From Lysobacter sp. (GTDB lineage: Bacteria > Pseudomonadota > Gammaproteobacteria > Xanthomonadales > Xanthomonadaceae): a stretch of 64,000 bases of DNA. Each line of letters begins with the position of its first letter. Within the stretch, counting starts at the first letter, position 1. The position numbers were made by a program, and so were the translations under genes. Under the pieces are notes generated by a model, which saw nothing but the letters and a program-made list of their open reading frames with translations, had not been told where the DNA came from and searched no databases. Location: assembly GCA_027306995.1 (NCBI GenBank), contig DAHUXS010000005.1, forward strand, positions 1-64,000, given 5' to 3'. Shown here one piece after another: positions 56,382 to 64,000 of the stretch.

Positions 56382-57065
56382 TCAGAACTCCAGGTCGAGG
56401 GCGGCGCAGAGATAGTCGACGAAGGGCGCCAGCGTCGCAAAATCCTTGGCCAGCAGCTTCACCAATCCCGGCGATGTCATGTCGGTGTCGGCGAGGGCGC
56501 GGACCATCACGAAATTGCGATGGCGCAGGTCGTCGGCGTAGGCGAAATCCTTGGGGAACCCCGTCGGCACCCGCGTCAGCATTTCGTCGGATTCGAGATC
56601 GAAGCGCTTGCGGATGGCCGGCGCGTGCGCGGCCGCTTTCCATCCCGTCGGATTGTCGACGATGAACTGGCGGATCTTGCGCTGCGTCGGCGGTTCCGGG
56701 TGCCAGATGCCGGCACCGACGAAGCAATGGCCCGGTTGCAGGTGCAGGTAGAAGGAGGGCGCCGGCAATTCGTTGCGGCGTTCGTGGAAGAGTCGCGCAC
56801 CCTGCCAGCCCTTGTAGGGCGATTTGTCGTTGGAAAATCGGGTGTCGCGATGGATGCGGAACAGCGAGCCGCCATTGCCGCGCGGATCGGCGCGGAAATG
56901 CCTGCTGATCTTGGTGAGTTCCGGTTGCAGGTCGAGCATCAACTGTTGGAACGGCGCCTTCAGATGCTGTTCGTAGTCACCCTTGTGGTCGAGGAACCAC
57001 TCGCGGTTGTTGTTGCGCATCAACGCGCGCAAGAACTTGAAGGTCTTGTCGCTGAAATGGGTCAT
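56382..57065 (-). CDS. DUF2461 family protein (TIGR02453)
   Basis: The 227-residue cytosolic protein of unknown function has the family pattern: TFKFLRALMRNNNREWFLDHK at the N-terminus, FRIHRDTRFSNDKSPYK in the middle and GAGIWHPEPP followed by a Trp-rich region. Its start overlaps the sbcB stop by 4 bases. Confidence 0.85.
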   Translation of the reverse strand: MTHFSDKTFKFLRALMRNNNREWFLDHKGDYEQHLKAPFQQLMLDLQPELTKISRHFRADPRGNGGSLFRIHRDTRFSNDKSPYKGWQGARLFHERRNELPAPSFYLHLQPGHCFVGAGIWHPEPPTQRKIRQFIVDNPTGWKAAAHAPAIRKRFDLESDEMLTRVPTGFPKDFAYADDLRHRNFVMVRALADTDMTSPGLVKLLAKDFATLAPFVDYLCAALDLEF

Positions 57066-58501
57066 GCCAGGCTGGCCTCGATGCGATCGCCCCAGTGTGT
57101 CAATGCGTCGAGTAGCGTCAACTTGTCCGGCGCCTCCGCATGCTGGTGGCGCAGTGTCGTGATTTCGTCGCGATAGGACTGCAAGGTGTATTCGCCCATG
57201 CCGGGCTCGAGCATGCGGTTGTTGCGCAGTTCGTTCCAGCGATCCTGTTCGGTGAAGGCCAGTGTCTGCGGCCAGTTGCGCGCGCGGTAGCGGAAGAACA
57301 GTTCGCGCAGGCGGTCGTCGCGGAACGGGAAATCTTCCTCGCGCAGGCGCTGCGGTGGCGTGCCGCGCAGTAAGGGGAACATGCGACGATCGCTGTCGGG
57401 CAGGAAACGATCATAAAGCGCGCCGTCGGCGTCGCTGGGGACGAATTCGCGTTCGTGGGCATAGACGCGGCGGATCTTTTCCGCCAGCTGCGGCCCTGCG
57501 TTGCGCAGGCGTTCGGCATTCGCCAGCACCGCGGCAGGATCGATCGCAAGGCGTTGGAAATCGGCTTCGCGCAGGTGCGTCCATTGCACCAGCATCGGCG
57601 AGCGGTTGAGGTGAATTTCCTTGAGCGGAATCCGTTCGACGCCCTCGGGCAGGGCGTCGCTAGCGACGAACAGCCGTGCGGCGATGGCATCGGCATCCAG
57701 GTCGAGCAATGTGCGCGGATCGCTGGCGAGATCGTAGACGATCACCCGGCCATCGAATTGCGGATGGCGGGTCAGCGGCAGTACCGGCGCCGCGCACAAG
57801 CGCGAGGCCGGGTAGCGTTGTGAGACGTGTAGCAACGGTTGCGGTCGCATCGGATCGACCAGGTCGCCGACGTGTCGCTTGTCGCGCAACTTCAATGCGT
57901 ACTCCCACAGCCGTGGCTGGGTATTGCGAATCAGTCGCGCCAATCCGAGCGTGGCGCGCACGTCCGAGAGCGCCTCGTGGGCATCGCCTTCGCGCAGGCC
58001 GTTGTCTTCGGCCAGGTGTTCCAGCTTGAAACTGGTGCCGCCGTCGTCGCGCTGGCGCCAGCGGATGCCTTCGGGGCGCAGGGCATGGACCAGCCGCGCG
58101 ACATCGAGCAGGTCCCAGCGCGAATTGCCGTTCTTCCATTCGCGCTCGTAGGCGTCGTGGAAATTGCGATACAGCCCGAAACGGATGAACTCGTCGTCGA
58201 AGCGGATGCTGTTGTAGCCAAGGCTGCAGGTGCCCGGTTCCGACATCAGCTCGGCGATGCGCGCGAAGGCCTCGGCCTCGACCACGCCATGGTGCTGGGC
58301 GTGCTGCGGGGTGATGCCGGTGATGAGGGTCGCGATCGGCGAGGGCAGCAGGTCGTCGGCGGGCTGCACGTAGAATTCGTGCGGTTCGTCGATCTGGTTC
58401 AACGCCGCATCGGTGCGGATGGCGGCGAACTGCGCGATGCGCGTGCGCCGCGGATCCTGTCCGTAGGTCTCGAGGTCGTAGAACAGGAAGCTGTCGGTCA
58501 T
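57062..58501 (-). CDS. sbcB: Exodeoxyribonuclease I
   Basis: The 479-residue 3'-5' single-strand DNA exonuclease of the DEDDh class (E. coli 475) works in recombination and mismatch repair. Active-site elements are FLFYDLETYG (Asp, Glu), GYNSIRFDDEF (Asp) and DAHEALSDVRAT (His, Asp). The C-terminal ExoI extension is complete. Its gene is seven bases after kmo and overlaps the DUF2461 start. Confidence 0.95.
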   Translation of the reverse strand: MTDSFLFYDLETYGQDPRRTRIAQFAAIRTDAALNQIDEPHEFYVQPADDLLPSPIATLITGITPQHAQHHGVVEAEAFARIAELMSEPGTCSLGYNSIRFDDEFIRFGLYRNFHDAYEREWKNGNSRWDLLDVARLVHALRPEGIRWRQRDDGGTSFKLEHLAEDNGLREGDAHEALSDVRATLGLARLIRNTQPRLWEYALKLRDKRHVGDLVDPMRPQPLLHVSQRYPASRLCAAPVLPLTRHPQFDGRVIVYDLASDPRTLLDLDADAIAARLFVASDALPEGVERIPLKEIHLNRSPMLVQWTHLREADFQRLAIDPAAVLANAERLRNAGPQLAEKIRRVYAHEREFVPSDADGALYDRFLPDSDRRMFPLLRGTPPQRLREEDFPFRDDRLRELFFRYRARNWPQTLAFTEQDRWNELRNNRMLEPGMGEYTLQSYRDEITTLRHQHAEAPDKLTLLDALTHWGDRIEASLA

Positions 58502-58508
58502 TCCCGCA

Positions 58509-59861
58509 TTATCCCGACAATGGCTCCAGCCGCGCCATCACCGCGGCATCCACTTCGGGCCAGTTCACTTCCGCCAGCGTTTCCAGTCCGCGCGTGGCAT
58601 CGACCAGGATGTCGCGCTGGATGTCGCTGCGTTCCAGCGCCACCGCGTACGGGATGCGCATGAACGTCACCATCGTGTAATGCGGGACGAAGCGCCCGGG
58701 ATGGCGCTCCTGCAGTTTCAGTTCCAGTTCGCGCTGCAGCAGGAAGACGGTGTCGTCGACCTTGTCGCGCATCTCGATGTAGTTCTCCAGCGCCATCTGC
58801 TGGATCGCCGCGGCGTTCGGCTTGCGTTCGGCCTCAAAGGCGGTGTAGGCCTCGGCGAGATCGCGGTCGTGCGACAAATGGTTCGCCAACGCGATGCAGT
58901 CCTCGAAGGCGCAGTTCATGCCCTGGCCATGGAACGGCACCATGGCGTGGGCGGCATCGCCGATCAGCACCGCGCGTTCGTCGAGGTGCCAGTGCTGGTA
59001 ATGGAGGGTCGCCAGCTTGCCGACCGGATTGCGTGCGTAGTCCTCGGCCAGGTCCGGGATCAGTTCGAGCGTGTCCGGGAAATCGCGCCGGAAGAAGTCC
59101 AGCGCTTCGTCGCTGCTGCGGATCGTGGCGAAACTCGGTGGTTCGCCTTCCAGCGGCATGAACAGGGTGACGGTGAAGGTGCGCTCGTCGTTGGGCAGGG
59201 CGATGCACATGTAATGGCCGCGTGGCCAGATATGCAGGGCGTTGGCTTCGATGCGGAAACCGCCGTCGGCCGTCGGCGGGATTTCCAGTTCCTTGTAGCC
59301 ATGGTCCAGCCACTCGGTGCGTTCCTCGCAGGGACGGAAAGCCTGCAGCGCCTGGCGCAATGACGAGCCCGCGCCATCGGCGCCGATCAGGGTATGGAAC
59401 GGCAAGTCGCGCTTGCCTTCGCTGGTGTCGAACGTTGCGGTCCTGTGTTCGAAATCGACCGCATCCAGTCCCATGCCGAAATGCAGGCGCGCGCCGGCGC
59501 GTTCGGCGGCATCGAGCAAGGTGATGTTGAGTTCGCCGCGGCTGATCGACCAGATCACTTCGTTGTCGTCGCGGCCATAGCGTTGCAGGTGCGGGGTACC
59601 GGCGAGCGGATGGACGAAGCGCCCGCGCATCATCACCGCTTGTTTCAACACGGCATCGTCGAGGCCGGCCAGCTTCAGTGCGTGCAAGCCGCGTTCGGCC
59701 AATGCCAGGTTGATCGAGCGACCGCCGGCATAGCCTTCGACGCGCGGATCGCCGCGACGTTCATAGACATCGACCTGCCAGCCTTTCTTTGCCAGCAGTG
59801 TCGCCAGCAGCGCGCCGGCGAGCCCGCCACCAATGATCGTGAGTGGTGCCGATTCGGTCAT
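58509..59861 (-). CDS. kmo: Kynurenine 3-monooxygenase
   Basis: The 450-residue FAD monooxygenase hydroxylates L-kynurenine to 3-hydroxykynurenine. The N-terminal dinucleotide motif GGGLAGALLATLLAKKG, the central DG-type GADGAGSS and the GDAAHAMVPFHGQGMNCAFED flavin motif are present, with an R.....GRSINLAL substrate stretch. The ATG at 59861 overlaps the kynU stop; an in-frame ATG at 59879 would add six residues. Confidence 0.95.
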   Translation of the reverse strand: MTESAPLTIIGGGLAGALLATLLAKKGWQVDVYERRGDPRVEGYAGGRSINLALAERGLHALKLAGLDDAVLKQAVMMRGRFVHPLAGTPHLQRYGRDDNEVIWSISRGELNITLLDAAERAGARLHFGMGLDAVDFEHRTATFDTSEGKRDLPFHTLIGADGAGSSLRQALQAFRPCEERTEWLDHGYKELEIPPTADGGFRIEANALHIWPRGHYMCIALPNDERTFTVTLFMPLEGEPPSFATIRSSDEALDFFRRDFPDTLELIPDLAEDYARNPVGKLATLHYQHWHLDERAVLIGDAAHAMVPFHGQGMNCAFEDCIALANHLSHDRDLAEAYTAFEAERKPNAAAIQQMALENYIEMRDKVDDTVFLLQRELELKLQERHPGRFVPHYTMVTFMRIPYAVALERSDIQRDILVDATRGLETLAEVNWPEVDAAVMARLEPLSG

Positions 59862-61135
59862 GGATGCTTCTTCGTCCATTCGATCGCGGCCAGTGCGAAG
59901 CGCCGCACGTCCTCGAAGCTGTTGTAGAGCGGGGCGGGGGAGATGCGGATCACGTCCGGTTCGCGCCAGTCGCCGAGCACGCCTTGCATCGCCAGATGAT
60001 CGAACAGCGCACGGCCGGCATCGCGACCGGCCTTCACCCGCAGCGAGAACTGCGATCCGTGCTGGGCGTCGTCGCGCGGCGTCACGATCTCGATCGCATT
60101 GGCGAGATGTGTGTCGATCAGCTGGCCGAGATAACTGGTGAGGCGCAACGATTTGTCCCGCAGCGCCGGCAATCCCGCGCGCAGGAATTGCTCGCTGGCC
60201 GCACGCAGCGGTGCGAGGCCGAGGACCGGCGGATTCGACAGCTGCCAACCGTCGGCGCCGGGTGTCGGCTGGAACCGCGGACCCATCTTGAAGCGCACCG
60301 ATGCGTCGTTGCCCCACCAACCGGCGAAGCGCGGGCGATCGGTGTTGGCATGGCGTTCGTGGACGAAGCAGCCGGCGACCGCGCCAGGACCCGAGTTCAG
60401 GTATTTGTAGTGGCACCACACCGCGAAATCGGCATTCCAGTCGTGCAGCTGCAACGGCATGTTGCCGACGGCATGGGCGAGGTCGAAACCGACGATCGCA
60501 CCGGCTTCATGGCCGAGTTCGGCAATGCGCTTGAGGTCGAAGGCCTGGCCGGTGCGGTATTGCACGCCAGGCCACAGGATCATGCACAGCCGCGCCGCAT
60601 TGTCGCGAATCGCCTGTTCGATGCGTTGCATCGAGAACACGCCATTGGGCAGGTCGGGCTCGACTTCGATCAGCGTGGTGTTCGCCGGCAGTCCGTGGAA
60701 CTTCAACTGCGACTCCAGCGCGTAGCGATCCGACGGGAAGCTGCCGGCCTCGCACAGGATCGCCGTGCGTTCGATGGTCGGCTGGTAGAACGTCACCATC
60801 ATCAGGTGCAGGTTGGCGGTCAGCGAATTCATCGCCACCACTTCCTGCGGTTTCGCGCCGACGATGTGCGCCAGCGGTTCGCGCACCAGCTCGTGGTAGG
60901 GCATCCACTGCGCCGAGCCGGTGAAGTGGCCCTCGACCGCTTCGTTCGCCCATTTGTCGAGGACTTCCTCGACGTGGGCGCGCGCGCCGCGCGGTTGCAG
61001 GCCCAGCGAATTGCCGCAGAAATACGCCTGTTCGCGGTCACCGTGGCGCGGGATCAGGAATTCGTCGCGGTAGGCCCGCAAAGGGTCCGCCGCATCAAGT
61101 GCCGCGGCGTGTCCGGGGGAGAGCAGGTCGGTCAT
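59858..61135 (-). CDS. kynU: Kynureninase
   Basis: The 425-residue PLP enzyme cleaves 3-hydroxykynurenine or kynurenine to (3-hydroxy)anthranilate and alanine. PLP lysine Lys244 is in WCHYKYLNSGPG, and the pyridine-binding GFDLAHAVGN (Asp218, His221) and YFCGNSLGLQPR are intact. It is translationally coupled to ACMSD upstream and kmo downstream by ATGA overlaps. Confidence 0.96.
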   Translation of the reverse strand: MTDLLSPGHAAALDAADPLRAYRDEFLIPRHGDREQAYFCGNSLGLQPRGARAHVEEVLDKWANEAVEGHFTGSAQWMPYHELVREPLAHIVGAKPQEVVAMNSLTANLHLMMVTFYQPTIERTAILCEAGSFPSDRYALESQLKFHGLPANTTLIEVEPDLPNGVFSMQRIEQAIRDNAARLCMILWPGVQYRTGQAFDLKRIAELGHEAGAIVGFDLAHAVGNMPLQLHDWNADFAVWCHYKYLNSGPGAVAGCFVHERHANTDRPRFAGWWGNDASVRFKMGPRFQPTPGADGWQLSNPPVLGLAPLRAASEQFLRAGLPALRDKSLRLTSYLGQLIDTHLANAIEIVTPRDDAQHGSQFSLRVKAGRDAGRALFDHLAMQGVLGDWREPDVIRISPAPLYNSFEDVRRFALAAIEWTKKHP

Positions 61136-62157
61136 GTGAATCTCGATTCGGGCAGGCCCAGCCATTCCAGTGCGGTGCCGTGGTAAAGGCGATTGCGTTC
61201 GGTGTCGGCGAGCTGCAGGCGTTCGATGCCTTCGCCGGGCGTCTGTTCGCCGAGCGGGAACGGATAGTCGGTGCCGAGCATGACCCGGTCGGCGCCGCAG
61301 ACATCGAGCAGATAGCGCAATGCGCGATCGTCGGCGACCCAGGAATCGAAATACAGCCGCTTCAGGTATTCGCGGGGATTGCGGAAATTGTCGGTGGCGA
61401 CAAGGTCGGGGCGCATCTTGAAGCCGTGTTCGATGCGGCCGATGGTGTAGGGAAAACTGCCGCCGCCGTGCACCAGCGCGATCTTCAGTTTCGGCAGGCG
61501 TTCCAGCACGCCGCCGAAGACCAGGCAGCAGGCGGCGCGCGATTGCTCCGCCGGCATGCCGACCAGCCACGGCAGCCAGTATTTCGGCATCGATTCGCTG
61601 CCCATCATGTCCCAGGGATGGACCAGGATCGCGGCGTCGAGTTGCGCCGCCGCCTCGAAGAACGGGAACAGTTCCGGCGCGTCGAGGTTCCAGTGGCGGC
61701 CATCGGGCAGGTTGATGTGCGAACCGATCTGCACGCCCTGCAGGCCGAGTTCGTCCATGCAGCGCTCGAGCTCGCGGATCGCCAATTGCGGCGATTGCAG
61801 CGGCACCGTGCCGATGCCGGCGTAGTGGCGCGGATAGGCGCGAATGGTCTCCGCCATGTGGTCGTTGAGCGAGCGGTGGAGCTCCAGCGCCTGGTGCGGT
61901 TGTGCCCAGTAGCTGAACATCACCGGCACCGTGCTGATCACCTGGACCTGCACCCCGAAACGGGCGTAATCCTCGATCCGTTCCTGCGGATCCCAGGTCT
62001 TGGGCCAGATCTCGCGGAAGAACTTGCCGTCGCGGTAGATGCGGTGGCGGCCGTCCTCGCCGTGGTGGATCACCGGGAAGCGGAGATCGCCGTATTTGCT
62101 CGCCAGGTCGGGCCAGTCGCGGGGCAGGACGTGGGCATGGGTGTCGATGCGCAGCAT
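61132..62157 (-). CDS. 2-amino-3-carboxymuconate-6-semialdehyde decarboxylase (ACMSD)
   Basis: The 341-residue amidohydrolase-fold zinc decarboxylase turns ACMS to 2-aminomuconate semialdehyde, diverting it from quinolinate and NAD. Metal ligands are His7 and His9 (DTHAHV), a His in ILVHPWD and the Asp in GTDYPFP; the HGGGSFPY motif is also present. It is the first gene of the kynurenine operon. The 3-hydroxyanthranilate dioxygenase that would make its substrate is not in this window. Confidence 0.92.
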   Translation of the reverse strand: MLRIDTHAHVLPRDWPDLASKYGDLRFPVIHHGEDGRHRIYRDGKFFREIWPKTWDPQERIEDYARFGVQVQVISTVPVMFSYWAQPHQALELHRSLNDHMAETIRAYPRHYAGIGTVPLQSPQLAIRELERCMDELGLQGVQIGSHINLPDGRHWNLDAPELFPFFEAAAQLDAAILVHPWDMMGSESMPKYWLPWLVGMPAEQSRAACCLVFGGVLERLPKLKIALVHGGGSFPYTIGRIEHGFKMRPDLVATDNFRNPREYLKRLYFDSWVADDRALRYLLDVCGADRVMLGTDYPFPLGEQTPGEGIERLQLADTERNRLYHGTALEWLGLPESRFT

Positions 62158-62231
62158 CGCCCGATTCTAGCCGTGTCCCCTGTTACCGGCAGGAATCGCC
62201 CATTCATGCAACGGAATGCGCCTCTTCGAGG

Positions 62232-62259
62232 TTGACGCTGTCACAAATTTTCGGATAAC
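62232..62259 (+). promoter_or_regulatory. Candidate promoter of the vir (T4SS) operon
   Basis: TTGACG (62232-62237), a 16-base spacer and GATAAC (62254-62259) precede virB7 with a leader of about 90 bases. It is the best sigma-70-like pair in the 201-base gap between ACMSD and virB7. Confidence 0.5.
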
Positions 62260-62268
62260 GTGGACGCA

Positions 62269-62286
62269 GGCACAGAAAATTGTGCC
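62269..62286. promoter_or_regulatory. Inverted repeat near the vir transcription start
   Basis: GGCACA-GAAAAT-TGTGCC, two perfect 6-base arms, starts 9 bases after the candidate -10 box. It could be an operator over the start site or a 5' leader hairpin of the vir mRNA. Confidence 0.4.
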
Positions 62287-62358
62287 TCCCGTCGCTGTTC
62301 CAGGTAGGCGATGTCGCTGGAGGGCGTACGGAGTTACAGCTGCACAACAGGGGATCAA

Positions 62359-62757
62359 GTGAAGAATCTGACCAGGAACATGGCCTTGGCCATGGCAACA
62401 GCGGCGCTGGCGTCTGCATGCACGACCACGCCGGCTCCGGAATTCGGTGGCAAGTGGCGTCCCGTCAACCGTTTCGCCGACACCACGCGGGAAATCCCGC
62501 TCAATCCCGCCTACATGTATTACGCACTGCCGATGGACGGCACGCTCAAGGGCGTCCTCGCGCGCTGGGCGAAGGACACCCATGCGGGCCTGTCCTACCA
62601 GTTGTCCTCGGACTACACCTTGCCGGCCGCAGTGGGGCAGATCCGCACGGCGGACAGCGCAGCGGCGCTGCAGCAGCTCGCACAGGTCTATGCCGCCCAG
62701 CGGATCGAACTCACGGTCGACAACGGTGCCATCACGGCCCGTCCGGCCAAGAACTGA
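62359..62757 (+). CDS. virB7: X-T4SS outer-membrane lipoprotein VirB7 with N0-like domain
   Basis: The 132-residue lipoprotein has a signal peptide with cleavage at Cys21 (box ASAC), a short VirB7-like segment (PEFGGKWRPVNRF, EIPLNPAY) that in Xanthomonas binds VirB9, then a C-terminal N0/STN-like beta-alpha domain (about 55-128: MDGTLKGVLARWAKDT, YTLPAAVGQIRTADS, LQQLAQVYAAQRIEL). Classical VirB7 is only about 40-55 residues; the N0 addition is typical of the Xanthomonadaceae system. The GTG start at 62359 follows AGGGGAT and gives a proper signal peptide; ATG 62311 is less suitable. virB8 follows. Confidence 0.85.
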   Translation: MKNLTRNMALAMATAALASACTTTPAPEFGGKWRPVNRFADTTREIPLNPAYMYYALPMDGTLKGVLARWAKDTHAGLSYQLSSDYTLPAAVGQIRTADSAAALQQLAQVYAAQRIELTVDNGAITARPAKN

Positions 62758-62769
62758 TCCGGGGGCACC

Positions 62770-63705
62770 ATGGCATTTGGAAAGAAGAAAGCGTCGACCG
62801 CGATCGACGCCGCGGTGAACAAGGCCGCGAATTTCGAGGTCACCGTCGCCGATCTCGCGCGCCGTAGCGAAAAGCGCGCGTGGTGGGTCGCCGGGGCCTC
62901 CTTGTTGATGTCGCTGGCGCTGGCTGGCGTGCTTGCCTACATGCAGCCGCTGAAGAAGGAAGTGCCGTACCTGGTGATGGTCGATCCCTATGCGGGCATC
63001 GCACGCCTGGCGCGCGTTTCCGGCGACGACGGCTTCCAGAGCGTCATCGCCAAGGAATCGATCAACCGCGCCAACATCGCTTCGTACGTGCTCGCGCGCG
63101 AATCCTATGACTCCGGCCTGGTGAACGAGCGCGACTATCGCACCGTCTACACCATGTCCGAACCCGACGTCTGGGGCGCCTACAGCGCAACACGCGATGC
63201 GCGCAATCCGGAAAGTCCGGGCGTGATGTACGGGGCGCGCACGGCGATCCGCGTCAAGATCACCAGCGTCACGCCGCTTGGCGCCAAGCCCGGCAAGCCG
63301 CCAACCGGCGCCACGGTGCGCTACCAGCGCCAGCTCTACGACAAGTCGAGCGGTGCCACCCGTCTGCTCGACAGCCGCATCGCCACCATGGAATTCGCCT
63401 ACCGGCCCGAGCTGAAGATGGACCGCGAGGACGACAACATGGTCAATCCGCTGCGCTTCCGCGTGACCAACTATCGCAGCGATCTCGATTCCGCCACGCC
63501 GGCGCCCGCCGAATTCCCTGCAACGGGAACGGCGCAACCGGCGGCGCCCACCGTGACCGCGCCAACGGCCGGTGCCGCGCCGCTGTCGCAACCGGCAACG
63601 GCGGTTCCGGGCGCGGCGCAACCTGTTCCGGCGTCCGTCCAGTCGCCGTCTCAATCGGCAGCTGGTCCGGTAACTCCGGCCAGCCCGACGCAAGGAGTCA
63701 AGTGA
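62770..63705 (+). CDS. virB8: Type IV secretion inner-membrane protein VirB8
   Basis: The 311-residue bitopic protein has a cytoplasmic N-terminus (1-38), one membrane segment (about 39-58), then a periplasmic NTF2-like VirB8 domain (about 65-235) with EVPYLVMVDPYAG and RDYRTVYTMSEPDVWGAYS-type family patterns. From about residue 240 a 72-residue tail is made mostly of Pro, Ala, Thr, Ser and Gln. VirB8 is part of the T4SS inner-membrane/arches scaffold. It starts 12 bases after virB7 and shares a base with virB9. Confidence 0.88.
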   Translation: MAFGKKKASTAIDAAVNKAANFEVTVADLARRSEKRAWWVAGASLLMSLALAGVLAYMQPLKKEVPYLVMVDPYAGIARLARVSGDDGFQSVIAKESINRANIASYVLARESYDSGLVNERDYRTVYTMSEPDVWGAYSATRDARNPESPGVMYGARTAIRVKITSVTPLGAKPGKPPTGATVRYQRQLYDKSSGATRLLDSRIATMEFAYRPELKMDREDDNMVNPLRFRVTNYRSDLDSATPAPAEFPATGTAQPAAPTVTAPTAGAAPLSQPATAVPGAAQPVPASVQSPSQSAAGPVTPASPTQGVK

Positions 63706-64000
63706 TGATGCGCATGCGCAGTCTGTTCGCCTTTCTGATCGCGGGTGCGATCCTGTTTGCCGGAAATGCTTCCGCGCAGGTCGTGCAGGAATACACCTAT
63801 GCCGCCGATCGCATCTATCCGATCCGCACCGGACTCGGCATCACCACCCAGATCGAACTGAGCCCCAGCGAGAAAGTGGTGGATTACAGCGTCGGCTTCA
63901 GTGGTGGCTGGGATCTGCAGCGACGCGACAACGTGTTCTACCTGCGTCCGAAGAACACCGATGTCGACACCAACCTCATGGTGCGCACCGAAACGCATAC
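63705..64000 (+). CDS. virB9: Type IV secretion protein VirB9 (5' part, cut by window end)
   Basis: The first 98 codons are visible and the gene runs off the right edge. There is a signal peptide (cleavage likely after NASA), followed by YTYAADRIYPIRTGLGITTQIEL and GWDLQRRDNVFYLRPK, typical of the VirB9/TraO N-terminal domain. VirB9 joins VirB7 and VirB10 in the outer-membrane core complex. Tandem ATGs at 63705 and 63708 follow AAGGAG; either can be the start. virB10 and further vir genes are expected downstream. Confidence 0.87.
   Translation, partial: MMRMRSLFAFLIAGAILFAGNASAQVVQEYTYAADRIYPIRTGLGITTQIELSPSEKVVDYSVGFSGGWDLQRRDNVFYLRPKNTDVDTNLMVRTETH

Noticed and set aside
62311-62358. Start of VirB7 at ATG 62311
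   Set aside because: It would put 16 polar residues before the lipoprotein signal. The GTG at 62359 has a better ribosome site and gives a normal signal peptide.

Overview
The window is about 64 kb of dense, high-GC gammaproteobacterial chromosome. It looks like the family Xanthomonadaceae (Lysobacteraceae): the methionine synthase is split into two overlapping genes, FolD, GuaB, GuaA and TadA lie side by side, there is a 1616-residue NAD-glutamate dehydrogenase, and the right end opens a type IV secretion locus whose VirB7 lipoprotein carries the extra C-terminal N0-like domain known from Xanthomonas. The genus cannot be fixed from the sequence alone. No insertion sequence, prophage, CRISPR array or rRNA was seen, and no gene-free stretch exceeds about 200 bases.

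Layout. 1-7.2 kb: rpsA, ihfB and lapB, then three surface-polysaccharide genes (polyprenyl-phosphate sugar-1-phosphate transferase, a WbpM-like dehydratase, galU). 7.2-13.4 kb, minus strand: a TetR/PsrA-like regulator heading a fadN-fadA type beta-oxidation operon, followed by recQ. 13.5-25.2 kb, plus strand: ndk, rlmN, pilW, rodZ, yfgM, bamB, der, a rhodanese-MoeB fusion, folD, guaB and guaA. 25.3-33.8 kb, mixed strands: a VOC protein, a GNAT-TadA fusion, a DUF2721 membrane protein, orn, cardiolipin synthase, divergent ppsA/ppsR and a DUF1249 gene. 33.8-34.1 kb: a tRNA-Ala/tRNA-Glu unit with its own promoter and terminator.

34.2-40.8 kb: two FKBP-type prolyl isomerases, ugd, slyX, a DUF2058 gene, a probable outer-membrane protein, an acyltransferase and a permuted papain-like protein. 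40.8-45.5 kb, minus strand: the operon arsR-methyltransferase / metH N-terminal part / metH C-terminal part, with a good promoter and an inverted repeat over its -10 box. 45.6-55.8 kb, plus strand: acyl-CoA dehydrogenase, NAD-glutamate dehydrogenase, nadK, a secreted GH92 mannosidase and a 5'-nucleotidase. 55.8-62.2 kb, minus strand: a tightly packed run of ACMSD, kynU, kmo, sbcB, DUF2461 and DUF2939. 62.2-64 kb, plus strand: virB7, virB8 and the start of virB9.

Most genes are chromosomal housekeeping functions in translationally coupled clusters, many with 4-base ATGA overlaps: envelope assembly (LapB, BamB, RodZ, PilW, YfgM), LPS precursor synthesis (GalU, Ugd, WbpM-like), purine synthesis (GuaB, GuaA, FolD), methionine recycling (split MetH), NAD metabolism (kynurenine genes, NadK, NAD-GDH), and the PpsA/PpsR carbon switch. 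The most distinctive content is the VirB7-N0 type secretion locus at the right edge, which in Xanthomonas and its relatives is the bacteria-killing X-T4SS. The GNAT-TadA fusion and the regulated split-metH operon are the other points of note.
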